Shown here one piece after another: positions 1-7,920 of a stretch of DNA of 34,365 nt. A program made the position numbers and the translations under genes. Source of the DNA: an uncultured Paracoccaceae bacterium (lineage in GTDB: Bacteria; Pseudomonadota; Alphaproteobacteria; Rhodobacterales; Rhodobacteraceae); contig CALFSV010000353.1 of the NCBI GenBank assembly GCA_937916485.1, positions 1 through 34,365 of the forward strand. Direction: 5' to 3'. How positions within the stretch are numbered: position 1 is the first letter of the stretch; every line of letters begins with the position of its first letter. A model generated the notes under the pieces. It was not told where the DNA came from and did no database searches. It worked only from the letters and a program-made list of their open reading frames with translations.

Positions 1-36
1 CGGGGGCCAGGCCAGCGGGGGCCAGGCCAGCGGGGG
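1..36. repeat. 15-bp tandem repeat at the window edge
   Basis: The unit CGGGGGCCAGGCCAG occurs at 1-15 and 16-30, and its first six bases recur at 31-36. In frame it encodes the pentapeptide GGQAS. The repeat may continue to the left of the window. Confidence 0.7.
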
Positions 37-91
37 CAAGTCAGTGCGCAAACCCAAACCGCCCGAGCCTGAGCAGGGCAGCCTGCTGTAA
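1..91 (+). CDS. 3' end of an unidentified gene, partial at the window edge
   Basis: An open frame runs from base 2 to a TAA at 89-91. It encodes a low-complexity tail: GGQAS twice, then GGKS, a Lys/Pro/Glu-rich stretch, and the ending EQGSLL. The two GGQAS units are exact 15-bp repeats (1-15 and 16-30) followed by a partial third. A basic, Pro-rich tail ending in QGSL(L/F) is found on some DNA-processing enzymes, for example the exodeoxyribonuclease VII large subunit of related bacteria, but 30 residues of tail cannot identify the gene. Its stop lies 3 nt from the stop of the convergent gene at 95. Confidence 0.5.
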   Translation, partial: GGQASGGQASGGKSVRKPKPPEPEQGSLL

Positions 92-94
92 CGC

Positions 95-1141
95 TCAGCT
101 CCCTGTCGTCTCTTCCCTTTGTCGCCACACGGCGGCGCGAGGGTCCATGACCCGCCGCCAGAGTCTGGGACTAAGGGCCAGGCAGGCCATGACGGGCAGG
201 CTGTGGGGCAGGGTGGGCGCGCCGTCCGGCAAGGTCAGGGCAGGCCATTCCCGCATCGGGCGAGCGTGATGGTCCGAGTGGCGCGGGGCGTTCATCATCA
301 AGGCCGATGAGATGGGATGGGGGCTGTTCCAGCTATGGGCATCGCCTACGGGTCGCGGCTTGCCCAAAGGTCCTTGCCCCCTCACCAGTCCGTAGTGCTG
401 GACATAGTCTGACATCATCAGTTGGGTTTGGGCATATCCGGCCAGCCCCAGGTGAACGATCAGGCCAAGTGGCCCGGCCAAGGTCAGCGACAGGCCAGCC
501 AGCAGAATCGCGCCAAGGACGTAGACGACATAGGGATTGTGCCAGCCAGGTTTGCCCCGGCGTGACAGCCGCGCGGCCTCGGACCGGAACCCTTCGCGAA
601 AGCCACCGATCCAGGCGCGGCGTGCGTAGCGGTAAAAGCTTTCCCCGGCCCGGGCGGTGGCGGGATCGTCCCGCGTGGCCACCCGTACATGATGCACCAG
701 CGGGTGGGCGGAGGCGTGATGCCCGAAGAACAGCGACATATAGACCCACATGCCCAGCCGGCGCAGCCATCGGTCCGACCGGTGGATCAGCTCGTGTGCG
801 TTGGCATTGCTGACCTGCCCAAAGAACAGCCCGCCCGCCAGAAACAGCCCGGCCTTTTCCCATCCGCCCAGATGGCCCCCAAGGCCAATCGCGCCGATGA
901 TCAGGATCATCAGGCCAAAATGCGCGATCGCCAAGGCGACGGACAGCCCGGTTGCGGCCGGAAACTCCATATCCGGGGCGGGTGGGGTGACGAAGCTGAC
1001 CACTTCGTCCAGAACGCTGGACAGGAGCGTGAGGACCACCAGTGCCGCGACGACCCATAGCCCGCCCCAGACGGCCGCAATGGCGATCAGCAGGGCTGGG
1101 CCGAGCGTGGCGATAGAAAAGAGAGGCAACTGGCGGGGCAT
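95..1141 (-). CDS. AlkB-like di-iron membrane monooxygenase (alkane 1-monooxygenase / fatty acid desaturase superfamily)
   Basis: The 348-aa integral membrane protein carries the histidine clusters of the AlkB/desaturase superfamily: HELIHR (116-121), HHxxxHxxxHH (141-151), YVQHYG (246-251) and RHSDHH (287-292). These bind a di-iron centre on the cytoplasmic side. Hydrophobic segments lie near residues 10-42, 65-110 and 203-235. The family hydroxylates terminal methyl groups of alkanes or related lipids using O2 and a rubredoxin or ferredoxin. The substrate cannot be read from the sequence, and no rubredoxin gene is nearby. I start at MPRQLPLF; the longer frame to 1279 adds 46 residues of non-membrane sequence unlike the family. 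No clear Shine-Dalgarno precedes this ATG. CTGACA and GATAGT, 17 bp apart, sit just upstream, so the message could be nearly leaderless. It is divergent from ftsY. Confidence 0.85.
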   Translation of the reverse strand: MPRQLPLFSIATLGPALLIAIAAVWGGLWVVAALVVLTLLSSVLDEVVSFVTPPAPDMEFPAATGLSVALAIAHFGLMILIIGAIGLGGHLGGWEKAGLFLAGGLFFGQVSNANAHELIHRSDRWLRRLGMWVYMSLFFGHHASAHPLVHHVRVATRDDPATARAGESFYRYARRAWIGGFREGFRSEAARLSRRGKPGWHNPYVVYVLGAILLAGLSLTLAGPLGLIVHLGLAGYAQTQLMMSDYVQHYGLVRGQGPLGKPRPVGDAHSWNSPHPISSALMMNAPRHSDHHARPMREWPALTLPDGAPTLPHSLPVMACLALSPRLWRRVMDPRAAVWRQREETTGS

Positions 1142-1362
1142 CGACACTATCTTGGTTAGGTTGGGCTTTGTCAGGCTAAAGCCGGCTATTGGACCATTAT
1201 GGCCCGCCGATGGCACGAGGCAACGAAACTTGGGGTCGCAGCTGCCGTCTTGGTTCCGGCCCTTCCAAATTCGCCACACTGGGTTTAGGTGATCGAAGGG
1301 AGGCGGCCTTTGCGGTGCGTGAGGCCCTCAAAGACGGCAAGTCAGGAAAGAGTGAGTCGACG

Positions 1363-2661
1363 ATGTCCTTTTTCAAGAAGCTCAAGGATCGGTTGTTTAC
1401 CTCCTCCTCCCGGCTGGATGCCGGGCTCGAAGCGATTGTCGAGGAAGGGTTGGACGAGGCCGACGCCACTGAGGCCTCCAATTCCGAGGTGACTGCGCCC
1501 GAAGTGAGTTCACCCGAAGCGACGTCACCCGAAGTGTCTGCGCCCGAAGTGTCTGCGCCCGAAGTGACTGCACCCGAAGTGACAGCAAAAGAGACACCTG
1601 CGCCTGTCTCCATTGAGCCTGACAGAACGGAGCCCGCGCCTGCAGCCCCAAAGGTTGAACCCCTTCCGACACCGCCAGTTGCGCCCCCTGCGACAGCACA
1701 GCCCGTCCGGCACGATCCGGCCCCCAAACCGGCACCCGAACCAGCGGCCAAGCCTGCCGCAACCGCCGATGCATCCCGGCCCGGCCTCTTGGGCCGCCTG
1801 CTGGGCCGCGAAGACGCAAACATCCCGCGCCGCACGTTGGATGACGCGATGCTCGAGCAGCTTGAAGAATTGCTGATCGCATCGGACATGGGTGTGGACA
1901 CAGCGCTGCGGGTGACAGCCAACATGGCCGAAGGCCGCTTTGGCCGCCGCCTGTCGGTGCCCGAGATCAAGGCCCTGATGGCGCAGGAAATCGCCCGGAT
2001 CATGGAGCCGGTGGCCCGTCCACTGCCGATCTATCCCAAAAAGCCGCAAGTGGTGTTGGTGGTCGGCGTCAACGGGTCGGGCAAGACGACAACCATCGGC
2101 AAGCTGGCCAGCCAGTTCAAGGCGGCGGGCAAAACTGTCGTGATCGCGGCGGGCGACACCTTCCGTGCAGCAGCGGTGGAACAGTTGCAGATCTGGGGTG
2201 ACAGGGCCGGGGTTCCCGTTCTGACGGCGCCCGAAGGGTCGGACCCGGCCTCGCTGGCGTTTGATGCGATGGTCAAGGCGCAGGCCGACGGGGCGGACCT
2301 TTTGCTGATCGACACGGCGGGACGTTTGCAGAACCGTGCGGACCTGATGGAAGAGCTGGCCAAGATCGTGCGCGTGATCCGCAAAAAGGATCCCGACGCC
2401 CCGCACAATACATTGTTGGTGCTGGATGCCACCACCGGGCAAAACGCGCTGCTTCAGGTCGATATCTTTCGCAAGATCGCGGATGTGTCCGGGCTGGTGA
2501 TGACCAAACTTGACGGGACCGCCAAGGGCGGGGTTCTTGTGGCGCTTGCCGACAAATTCGGCCTGCCCATCCATGCCATCGGCGTGGGCGAGCAGATCGA
2601 CGACCTTGCCCCGTTTGACCCGCAGGAGTTTGCGGATGCCCTTGTCGGAGTGGACACCTGA
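1363..2661 (+). CDS. ftsY: signal recognition particle receptor FtsY
   Basis: The 432-aa SRP-receptor GTPase docks ribosome-SRP complexes at the inner membrane for co-translational insertion. The start MSFFKKLKDRLF is the usual amphipathic membrane-contacting N-terminus, with AGGAAAG upstream at 1344-1350; the frame extends back to 1189 without similarity. Residues 1-140 are the variable acidic/Pro-rich A domain, including six PExxx units (46-75). The N domain follows at about 150-225. The G domain has GVNGSGKT (235-242), DTFRAAA (265-271), DTAGR (317-321), TKLDG (381-385) and a GVGE..DDLxPF closing motif (407-418). All GTPase motifs are intact. It is followed 14 bp later by a DMT permease and then yciB, probably one transcript. 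Confidence 0.97.
   Translation: MSFFKKLKDRLFTSSSRLDAGLEAIVEEGLDEADATEASNSEVTAPEVSSPEATSPEVSAPEVSAPEVTAPEVTAKETPAPVSIEPDRTEPAPAAPKVEPLPTPPVAPPATAQPVRHDPAPKPAPEPAAKPAATADASRPGLLGRLLGREDANIPRRTLDDAMLEQLEELLIASDMGVDTALRVTANMAEGRFGRRLSVPEIKALMAQEIARIMEPVARPLPIYPKKPQVVLVVGVNGSGKTTTIGKLASQFKAAGKTVVIAAGDTFRAAAVEQLQIWGDRAGVPVLTAPEGSDPASLAFDAMVKAQADGADLLLIDTAGRLQNRADLMEELAKIVRVIRKKDPDAPHNTLLVLDATTGQNALLQVDIFRKIADVSGLVMTKLDGTAKGGVLVALADKFGLPIHAIGVGEQIDDLAPFDPQEFADALVGVDT
1498..1587 (+). repeat. six in-frame 15-bp repeats encoding PExxx in FtsY
   Basis: Residues 46-75 of FtsY consist of six consecutive pentapeptides: PEVSS, PEATS, PEVSA, PEVSA, PEVTA, PEVTA. At DNA level the units are near-identical 15-mers (for example GCGCCCGAAGTGTCT twice), typical of repeat expansion by slippage in a disordered linker. 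Confidence 0.8.
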
Positions 2662-2675
2662 TGGTTCCCCTCTGA

Positions 2676-3578
2676 ATGAGCGACTGGATCGTCTCAATCG
2701 CTGGAACGCCGACCGGGGCCTTCTACGCCACGCTTCTGGCGCTGATGTCGGCTGTCGCTCATGCCAGTTTCGGCGCTTTGCAGAAGGGGGCCCATGATCC
2801 CTGGCTGACGCGCGGGTCCATCGATTTCTGTCTGGTCCTGATTTCGGCGCCCGTGGCCCTGTTCATGGTTCCCTGGCCGACGCAGCAGACGGCCTTCATC
2901 CTGGCGGGCGCGCTTGTCATCCACTTTGGCTACAAGCTGACAATGGCGCTGGCCTATGAAAGGGCCGCCTATACAGTGGTTTACCCGGTTGTCCGGGGGA
3001 CCGGTCCTATCGTCACGGTCGCCGCTGCGGCCTTCATCTTTCAAGAGCATTTCAACCCGGCCCAATGGTTCGGGGTCGCCTTGGTGTCCGGCGCCATCCT
3101 GCTTTTGGCCCTGCGTAACCTGAGCGAAGAGAAGATTGACCCCCGCTCCCTCAAGATCGGGTTGGCCTGGGCGCTGGCGGGCGGGCTTCTGGTGGCGGTC
3201 TACACGACCTACGATGCCTGGGGCATCCGGCAGTCGCCAAACCCGTTCACCTTTCTGGCCTGGTTCTTTTTCATCACCGCGATGGATTTTCCGACACTCG
3301 CCTATCTGCGCTACCGCAAGATGGCCAACCCGCCACGCCCCGGGCCGCTTTTGTTGCGAGGCATCATCGGGGCGGTCATTGCATGGTTCAGCTTTGGCGG
3401 TGTCATGGTCGCCACCTACCTCGACAAGGTCGGCGAGGCGGCGGTGCTGCGCGAAACATCAACTGTCTTTGCCGCCCTGATCGGCTGGTTCATCCTGGGG
3501 GAAAAAGTGGGCCCCCGGCGTCTGATCCTGATGAGCCTGATCGCTTTGGGGGCTGTCTTTGTCGAATTCGGAGGGTAG
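2676..3578 (+). CDS. EamA/DMT-family permease
   Basis: The 300-aa hydrophobic protein has about ten predicted membrane segments and the two-repeat architecture of the drug/metabolite transporter superfamily. The repeats are roughly residues 15-146 and 160-300, each ending in a helix rich in small residues; the second contains the GEKVGPRRL loop typical of the EamA fold. The substrate is unknown. It starts 14 bp after ftsY stops and ends 8 bp before yciB begins, so it is probably cotranscribed with both. A second, only distantly similar DMT permease lies at 25423-26322 in this window. Confidence 0.88.
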   Translation: MSDWIVSIAGTPTGAFYATLLALMSAVAHASFGALQKGAHDPWLTRGSIDFCLVLISAPVALFMVPWPTQQTAFILAGALVIHFGYKLTMALAYERAAYTVVYPVVRGTGPIVTVAAAAFIFQEHFNPAQWFGVALVSGAILLLALRNLSEEKIDPRSLKIGLAWALAGGLLVAVYTTYDAWGIRQSPNPFTFLAWFFFITAMDFPTLAYLRYRKMANPPRPGPLLLRGIIGAVIAWFSFGGVMVATYLDKVGEAAVLRETSTVFAALIGWFILGEKVGPRRLILMSLIALGAVFVEFGG

Positions 3579-3586
3579 GAGGGGGC

Positions 3587-4201
3587 ATGGCTGAACGTGC
3601 GATAAACCCGATTCTCAAGCAGGTCCTGGAACTGGGGCCGACGCTTGTGTTTTTCCTGATCTACATGCGGATCCGCGACGACACATTCAACCTGGGTGGT
3701 GCCGAGTATTCGGGCTTTATCGTTTCGACCCTTATCTTTGTGCCGATCCTTCTGGTGGCCATGGGTGTACTTTGGGCCATGACCGGTAAGCTTAGCCGCA
3801 TGCAGGTGTTTACCGCCTTCATGGTGATCTTCTTTGGTGGCCTGACCGCTTGGTTCAATGACGAGCGGTTCTTCAAGATGAAAACGACCATCGTCTATGG
3901 CTGTATGGCTGCCATCCTGGGTTTCGGATTGCTCCGGGGGCGCAGCTATCTTGAATGGATCATGGCAGAGTTTCTGCCGATGAGGGCCGAAGGCTGGATG
4001 ATCCTGACCCGTCGGTTGACCGCCCTCTTTGCCGTGCTTGGCGTCGCCAACGAAGTGATTTGGCGGACCCAGTCCACCGATCTTTGGGTCAAGCTCGAGA
4101 CATTTGCCTTTCCCGCCGTCCTGTTCGTCTTTCTCTGGGTGCAGATCATGGGTCTGCAACGCTACCTGATCGAGGAAGACGCCACCGCCAACAAGACCTG
4201 A
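3587..4201 (+). CDS. yciB: YciB/IspZ-type inner membrane septation protein
   Basis: The 204-aa polytopic protein matches the YciB (septation protein A, IspZ) family, which acts in the inner membrane in cell-envelope integrity and elongation/division; the exact biochemical role is unsettled. Visible hallmarks are the N-terminal LGPTLVFFLIY segment, the central helix with GGLTAWFNDERFFKMKTT, and the C-terminal NEVIWRTQSTDLWVK segment followed by a last helix. Length and about five membrane segments fit the family. The ATG at 3587 follows GTAGGAGGGGG, a strong ribosome binding site; the frame continues upstream to 3383 only by overlapping the permease gene. It ends 2 nt before the convergent hydrolase gene. 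Confidence 0.92.
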   Translation: MAERAINPILKQVLELGPTLVFFLIYMRIRDDTFNLGGAEYSGFIVSTLIFVPILLVAMGVLWAMTGKLSRMQVFTAFMVIFFGGLTAWFNDERFFKMKTTIVYGCMAAILGFGLLRGRSYLEWIMAEFLPMRAEGWMILTRRLTALFAVLGVANEVIWRTQSTDLWVKLETFAFPAVLFVFLWVQIMGLQRYLIEEDATANKT

Positions 4202-4203
4202 GC

Positions 4204-5091
4204 CTAGCCCCGGACGGGCAAAAGCGCCGCAAGGGACAGGCGGACTGTCTGCACCGGTGTTGCGTCGTCGTCCCGGCGTGTGGCAGCTGCGGCCAGAGTG
4301 GACATGCTTAGGCGATCCTCAATCACTGCGCGGTATAGGTCAAAGACGCCTGGGCGCAGATAACCTGACCAATGGCAGATCGGTGCAAGGACCGGCCCAA
4401 TCCGGTAGCCGGCGCGGGCCAAGGCGGTCAGGGTCGCCGCCCGGTCCAACGGCAGGTCTATCCAGTTGCCCGGTTGGTTCAGACCGCGGCCAAGTGTTGG
4501 TCCCCAATGGGGCAGGGCCGCACGCAAAAGCCAGTCGAACAGGGTGTTCTCGCGCCCCGTGACGTTCAGGATTTGGGCGCTTTGACCCGCCGGGCTTTGC
4601 AACGCTTGTCGGGCTTCGCGCTGGAACACGGCGGCGGCGATCAGGATGACACGGTTGATATCGCCCGACTGCACCTGCGTCAGCGCGTGCAAGGCAACCC
4701 TTGCGCCAAGGCTGTGTGCAAGGATGTGGATGGGCCGGTCGGGCGCCATACGGCGCAATTGGGTGATAAGCGTTGCCAGTTTGCTGGCGGCCGACGCGGC
4801 CCGCCGATGGGCTTGCCAGATTGCACCCCGCGCGTTCCATCCAAACCCAAGCGCAAGGCCGGCATCGCCTGCCAGCCTCAGGTGCCGGGGCCAGCTCACA
4901 ACCCGGGACGAGGTCATATCGGGGGTCAGGGAGAACAAAAGATCCCGGGGGTCATGCCCGTCTTGGCCGGGGGCATAGCTAAATCCGTGAATCATTATGA
5001 CGATGGGGGCACCGGGCGGCAGCCGGTCCAGATGCGGCAACAGCGCGGCATCTTCAGGAAGGTTTCCTTCGTCAATCGCCAGTACAGTCAT
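4204..5091 (-). CDS. alpha/beta hydrolase of unknown substrate
   Basis: The 295-aa protein has the alpha/beta-hydrolase signature: an oxyanion-loop HGF (35-37) after a hydrophobic strand, and a nucleophile elbow AHSLGAR with the predicted catalytic Ser at 127. A late histidine (His240, in CHWSGYL) could complete the triad; the acid residue is not certain. No signal peptide is seen, so it is probably cytoplasmic. I start at MTVLAID (5091), preceded by a GTGGGG-type ribosome binding site. The frame extends to 5217, but that extension is Arg/Ser-rich and unlike the family. It is divergent from the metZ riboswitch region and convergent with yciB. Substrate and pathway are unknown. Confidence 0.8.
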   Translation of the reverse strand: MTVLAIDEGNLPEDAALLPHLDRLPPGAPIVIMIHGFSYAPGQDGHDPRDLLFSLTPDMTSSRVVSWPRHLRLAGDAGLALGFGWNARGAIWQAHRRAASAASKLATLITQLRRMAPDRPIHILAHSLGARVALHALTQVQSGDINRVILIAAAVFQREARQALQSPAGQSAQILNVTGRENTLFDWLLRAALPHWGPTLGRGLNQPGNWIDLPLDRAATLTALARAGYRIGPVLAPICHWSGYLRPGVFDLYRAVIEDRLSMSTLAAAATRRDDDATPVQTVRLSLAALLPVRG

Positions 5092-5207
5092 GTCAGCCCC
5101 ACAACATGTTGTGGGTTTGCTAGGCAGGATCTGCGACGTAGGCATAAATCTACGATGACGTCTGGATGACGTTGCACAGAGGCCACGCGGGCAGCGGGTC
5201 ACCTCGC

Positions 5208-5236
5208 TTGACCTCATTCCAGAGCAGGTCTATTCA
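5208..5236 (+). promoter_or_regulatory. sigma-70-type promoter for metZ
   Basis: TTGACC (5208-5213) and TATTCA (5231-5236) are separated by exactly 17 bp. Transcription would begin near 5242-5244, at the first base pair of the SAM-II riboswitch P1 stem, which strongly supports the assignment. Confidence 0.7.
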
Positions 5237-5240
5237 ACTT

Positions 5241-5295
5241 TCGTGGCGATTTGTTACCGGATTGCGGGCCACGTTAAACATGCCGCTAAAGAGGT
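5241..5295 (+). promoter_or_regulatory. SAM-II riboswitch
   Basis: The segment fits the compact H-type pseudoknot of the SAM-II (metA-element) class known from alphaproteobacteria. P1 pairs CGTGG (5242-5246) with CCACG (5269-5273). The loop contains the conserved GATTTG...ACCGGATTGC. The pseudoknot pairs loop GCGG (5264-5267) with CCGC (5283-5286), and ACC (5256-5258) with GGT (5293-5295). The TTAAAC and GCTAAA(G) stretches that line the ligand site are present. It senses S-adenosylmethionine and represses methionine synthesis genes; here it precedes metZ. An intrinsic terminator 13 nt downstream suggests transcriptional control. Confidence 0.93.
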
Positions 5296-5308
5296 TCAGG
5301 GTGCGCAG

Positions 5309-5340
5309 CCCCGATACCTTTACCGGTGTCGGGGTTTTTT
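5309..5340 (+). terminator. intrinsic terminator in the metZ leader (SAM-II expression platform)
   Basis: CCCCGATACC (5309-5318) and GGTGTCGGGG (5325-5334) form a 10-bp stem with one G-U pair and a 6-nt loop, followed directly by six T (5335-5340). It lies between the riboswitch and the metZ start, so termination here would prevent metZ expression. A competing antiterminator is possible: AGGT (5292-5295) with ACCT (5316-5319), plus GGG (5299-5301) with CCC (5310-5312). The GGT it uses is the same GGT held in the SAM-bound pseudoknot. Confidence 0.88.
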
Positions 5341-5379
5341 GTGCCCGGAGGCCAGAGTCTCCCGGGCCGGAGAGAGAAG

Positions 5380-6555
5380 ATGAAAGACAAAAGCAAACGC
5401 ACCCGCGCCGTCCATGGCGGCACCCGCCGCAGCCAGTACAACGAAGTGAGCGAGGCGATCTTTCTCACCCAAGGGTTTGTCTACGACACCGCCGAAGCGG
5501 CCGAGGCCCGGTTTCTGAAAGCGGGCGATGACGAGTTCATTTATGCCCGCTACGGCAACCCGACCGTCCGCATGTTCGAAGAGCGGATTGCCCTGCTTGA
5601 GGGGGCAGAGGACGCCTTTGCCACCGCCTCTGGCATGGCGGCGGTCAATGGCGCGCTGACCTCCATGTTGCGGGCGGGCGACCACGTCGTGTCGGCCCGC
5701 GCGCTGTTTGGCTCGTGCCTGTATATCCTGGAAGAAGTGCTGACCCGGTACGGTGTCGACGTGACCTTTGTCGACGGCACCGATCTGGCCCATTGGCAGG
5801 CCGCCATCCGACCGGACACGAAAGCGGTGTTCTTTGAAAGCATGTCCAACCCAACGCTTGAGATCATCGACATCAAGGCGGTATCGGACCTCGCCCATTC
5901 GGTCGGCGCCACGGTCATCGTCGATAACGTCTTTTCGACACCGGTCTATTCCGATGCCATCGCCCAAGGGGCGGATGTTGTCGTCTACTCGGCCACCAAG
6001 CATATCGACGGTCAGGGCCGGGCGCTGGGCGGGGTGATCCTTGGTTCACGAGAGTTCATCCGCAAGACGGTTGAGCCGTACCTCAAGCATACCGGGGCTG
6101 CGCTGTCGCCGTTTTCGGCCTGGTTGATGCTCAAGGGGCTTGAGACGATGGAGCTGCGGGTTCGCGCCCAGACCCAAAGTGCGCTTGAGATCGCAGAGGC
6201 GCTGGAGGCTGAGCCAAAGCTGTCACGGGTGATCTACCCCGGACTGGCCAGCCATCCGCACCATGACCTTGCGATGAGGCAACTTGGGGCAGGCGGCACC
6301 GTTCTGGCCCTTGATGCCGTAAGTCAGGAGGCGGCGTTCCGGTTGCTGAACGCGCTCGAGGTGGTGATCATCTCGAACAACCTTGGGGACGCGAAATCCA
6401 TTGCAACCCATCCTGCCACGACGACGCATCAGCGCCTGCCCGACGCCCAAAAGGCGGTGCTTGGCATTACGCCGGGCCTGATCCGGCTTTCCGTGGGGCT
6501 GGAAGGGACAGATGACCTGATCGAGGATCTTCGTCAGGGCATTGCGGCCATCTAG
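5380..6555 (+). CDS. metZ: O-succinylhomoserine sulfhydrylase MetZ
   Basis: The 391-aa PLP enzyme belongs to the Cys/Met-metabolism (cystathionine gamma-synthase-like) family. It replaces the succinyl group of O-succinylhomoserine with sulfide to give homocysteine, in direct-sulfhydrylation methionine synthesis. Visible features are the N-terminal TRAVHGGTRR segment, YARYGNPT (55-62), the aspartate of VDNVF (about 182) and the PLP lysine in SATKHIDGQGR (Lys207). Choosing MetZ over other family members rests on overall sequence and the SAM-II leader; an acyl-specificity test would be needed for proof. The ATG at 5380 follows GGAGAGAGAAG. An in-frame GTG at 5326 lies inside the terminator and is rejected. 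metA is not in the window. Confidence 0.93.
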   Translation: MKDKSKRTRAVHGGTRRSQYNEVSEAIFLTQGFVYDTAEAAEARFLKAGDDEFIYARYGNPTVRMFEERIALLEGAEDAFATASGMAAVNGALTSMLRAGDHVVSARALFGSCLYILEEVLTRYGVDVTFVDGTDLAHWQAAIRPDTKAVFFESMSNPTLEIIDIKAVSDLAHSVGATVIVDNVFSTPVYSDAIAQGADVVVYSATKHIDGQGRALGGVILGSREFIRKTVEPYLKHTGAALSPFSAWLMLKGLETMELRVRAQTQSALEIAEALEAEPKLSRVIYPGLASHPHHDLAMRQLGAGGTVLALDAVSQEAAFRLLNALEVVIISNNLGDAKSIATHPATTTHQRLPDAQKAVLGITPGLIRLSVGLEGTDDLIEDLRQGIAAI

Positions 6556-6785
6556 CCTGCCCCTGGCTATCTTTGTCGAGACGGTCGAAGTGCTGACAAC
6601 CTGGCTTGGCGGGGGATCATCCCGATGATTTTCCGTCGCCGGGCTTTGCGCGAACCCCTGCGGTTTTGCTGCCGAAACCGGATGCTGTTACCGTTCCGTT
6701 TCAAAACACTGGCATCTGGCGTTGGACTTTCTGGTTCGGCGGGCCATATGATGCCTCCCGTACTTGCCTTAGAAGGGCCCCGACG

Positions 6786-7889
6786 ATGAATGTGCATCCC
6801 CGTGATCTGGAACGTGAACCGTCCCGCGCAGAAGCGCGGGCAGCGCTTGACCTCTTGCGCCGCTGGGCCAGCGACGTCACGCCAGAAGAGGTGACCGCCC
6901 TTGACCCGCTGGTCGCGCGCCTGATCCCGGGCCAGGAAGTGTCGAACTATCCGGCGCTGGCGCGGGCCTATCCCGAAGATTTCGCGGTGGATGACGCCTA
7001 CAAGGCCTCAATGCCCGACCTGCAAAACGGGCCGTCCAGCCTGATCAAGGGGGCCAAGACCCAGATCCAGCATGTCGGCATCTCGAACTTTCGCCTGCCG
7101 ATCCGGTTTCATACCCGCGACAACGGGGACCTGACGCTTGAGACCTCGGTAACCGGTTCGGTCAGCCTCGAGGCTGAGAAGAAGGGCATCAACATGTCCC
7201 GCATCATGCGGACATTCTACAAACACGCCGAAGAGACCTTTTCGTTCGAAGTGATCGAACGGGCGCTGGACGCTTACAAGACCGACCTGGAAAGCTTTGA
7301 CGCCCGCATTCAGATGCGCCTGTCCTTCCCGATGAAGGTCCGGTCGCTGCGGTCAGGGCTGGAAGGGTTCCAATACTACGATATCGCGCTGGAATTGGTC
7401 GAGCGGGCCGGGGTGCGCAAAAAGATCGTGCATCTTGACTACGTGTATTCCTCGACCTGCCCCTGCTCGCTTGAGTTGTCCGAACACGCCCGCCAATTCC
7501 GCGGCCAACTCGCCACGCCGCATTCGCAGCGGTCAGTGGCCCGTATTTCGGTCGAAGTGGCCGAAGACGCGCCGGTTCTTTGGTTCGAGGACCTGATTGA
7601 CATGGCCCGCGCTGCTGTGCCGACCGAAACGCAGGTCATGGTCAAGCGTGAGGATGAACAGGCGTTTGCCGAACTGAACGCAGCCAACCCGATCTTTGTC
7701 GAGGATGCCGCCCGTCTGTTCTGCGAGCAGCTTTTGAAGGATGTCCGCATCGGTGATTTCCGCGTGTTGGCAAGCCATCAGGAAAGCCTGCACAGCCACG
7801 ATGCCGTCAGCCTTCTGACCGAGGGCCCGACCTTCGCCGCCGAAAGCCTTGACCCCCGTCTGTTCAGCAGCCTGTTCCACGTCGGCTAA
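6786..7889 (+). CDS. folE2: GTP cyclohydrolase FolE2 (type IB)
   Basis: The 367-aa protein matches FolE2, which converts GTP to 7,8-dihydroneopterin triphosphate, the first step of folate (and often queuosine) synthesis. It uses a tunnelling fold and can work with metals other than zinc. Key segments are the SSTCPCSLELSEH stretch (222-234) with active-site/metal cysteines 225 and 227 and a nearby E..H, then HSQRSVARISVEV (246-258) and a C-terminal HQESLHSHDA (331-340). I start at MNVHPRD (6786); the frame reaches back to 6606 but that part has no similarity and overlaps the intergenic region. FolE2 is often zinc-repressed (Zur) where a FolE paralogue exists; I could not see a clear Zur palindrome upstream. 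Confidence 0.93.
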   Translation: MNVHPRDLEREPSRAEARAALDLLRRWASDVTPEEVTALDPLVARLIPGQEVSNYPALARAYPEDFAVDDAYKASMPDLQNGPSSLIKGAKTQIQHVGISNFRLPIRFHTRDNGDLTLETSVTGSVSLEAEKKGINMSRIMRTFYKHAEETFSFEVIERALDAYKTDLESFDARIQMRLSFPMKVRSLRSGLEGFQYYDIALELVERAGVRKKIVHLDYVYSSTCPCSLELSEHARQFRGQLATPHSQRSVARISVEVAEDAPVLWFEDLIDMARAAVPTETQVMVKREDEQAFAELNAANPIFVEDAARLFCEQLLKDVRIGDFRVLASHQESLHSHDAVSLLTEGPTFAAESLDPRLFSSLFHVG

Positions 7890-7920
7890 TCTGCGGAGGC
7901 CCCCGGTTCAGGCGACAGTT

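Noticed and set aside
1498..1587. Repeats in ftsY as a regulatory or recombination site
   Set aside because: They are fully in frame, encode a disordered Pro/Glu-rich linker as seen in other FtsY A domains, and need no further explanation.
1525..2697. Minus-strand open frame of 390 codons opposite ftsY
   Set aside because: FtsY GTPase motifs establish the plus strand as coding. The antisense product is His/Arg-rich and low-complexity.
5326..5379. Upstream in-frame GTG start for metZ
   Set aside because: The GTG lies inside the terminator hairpin of the riboswitch leader and has no ribosome binding site. The ATG at 5380 has a good one and matches the family N-terminus.
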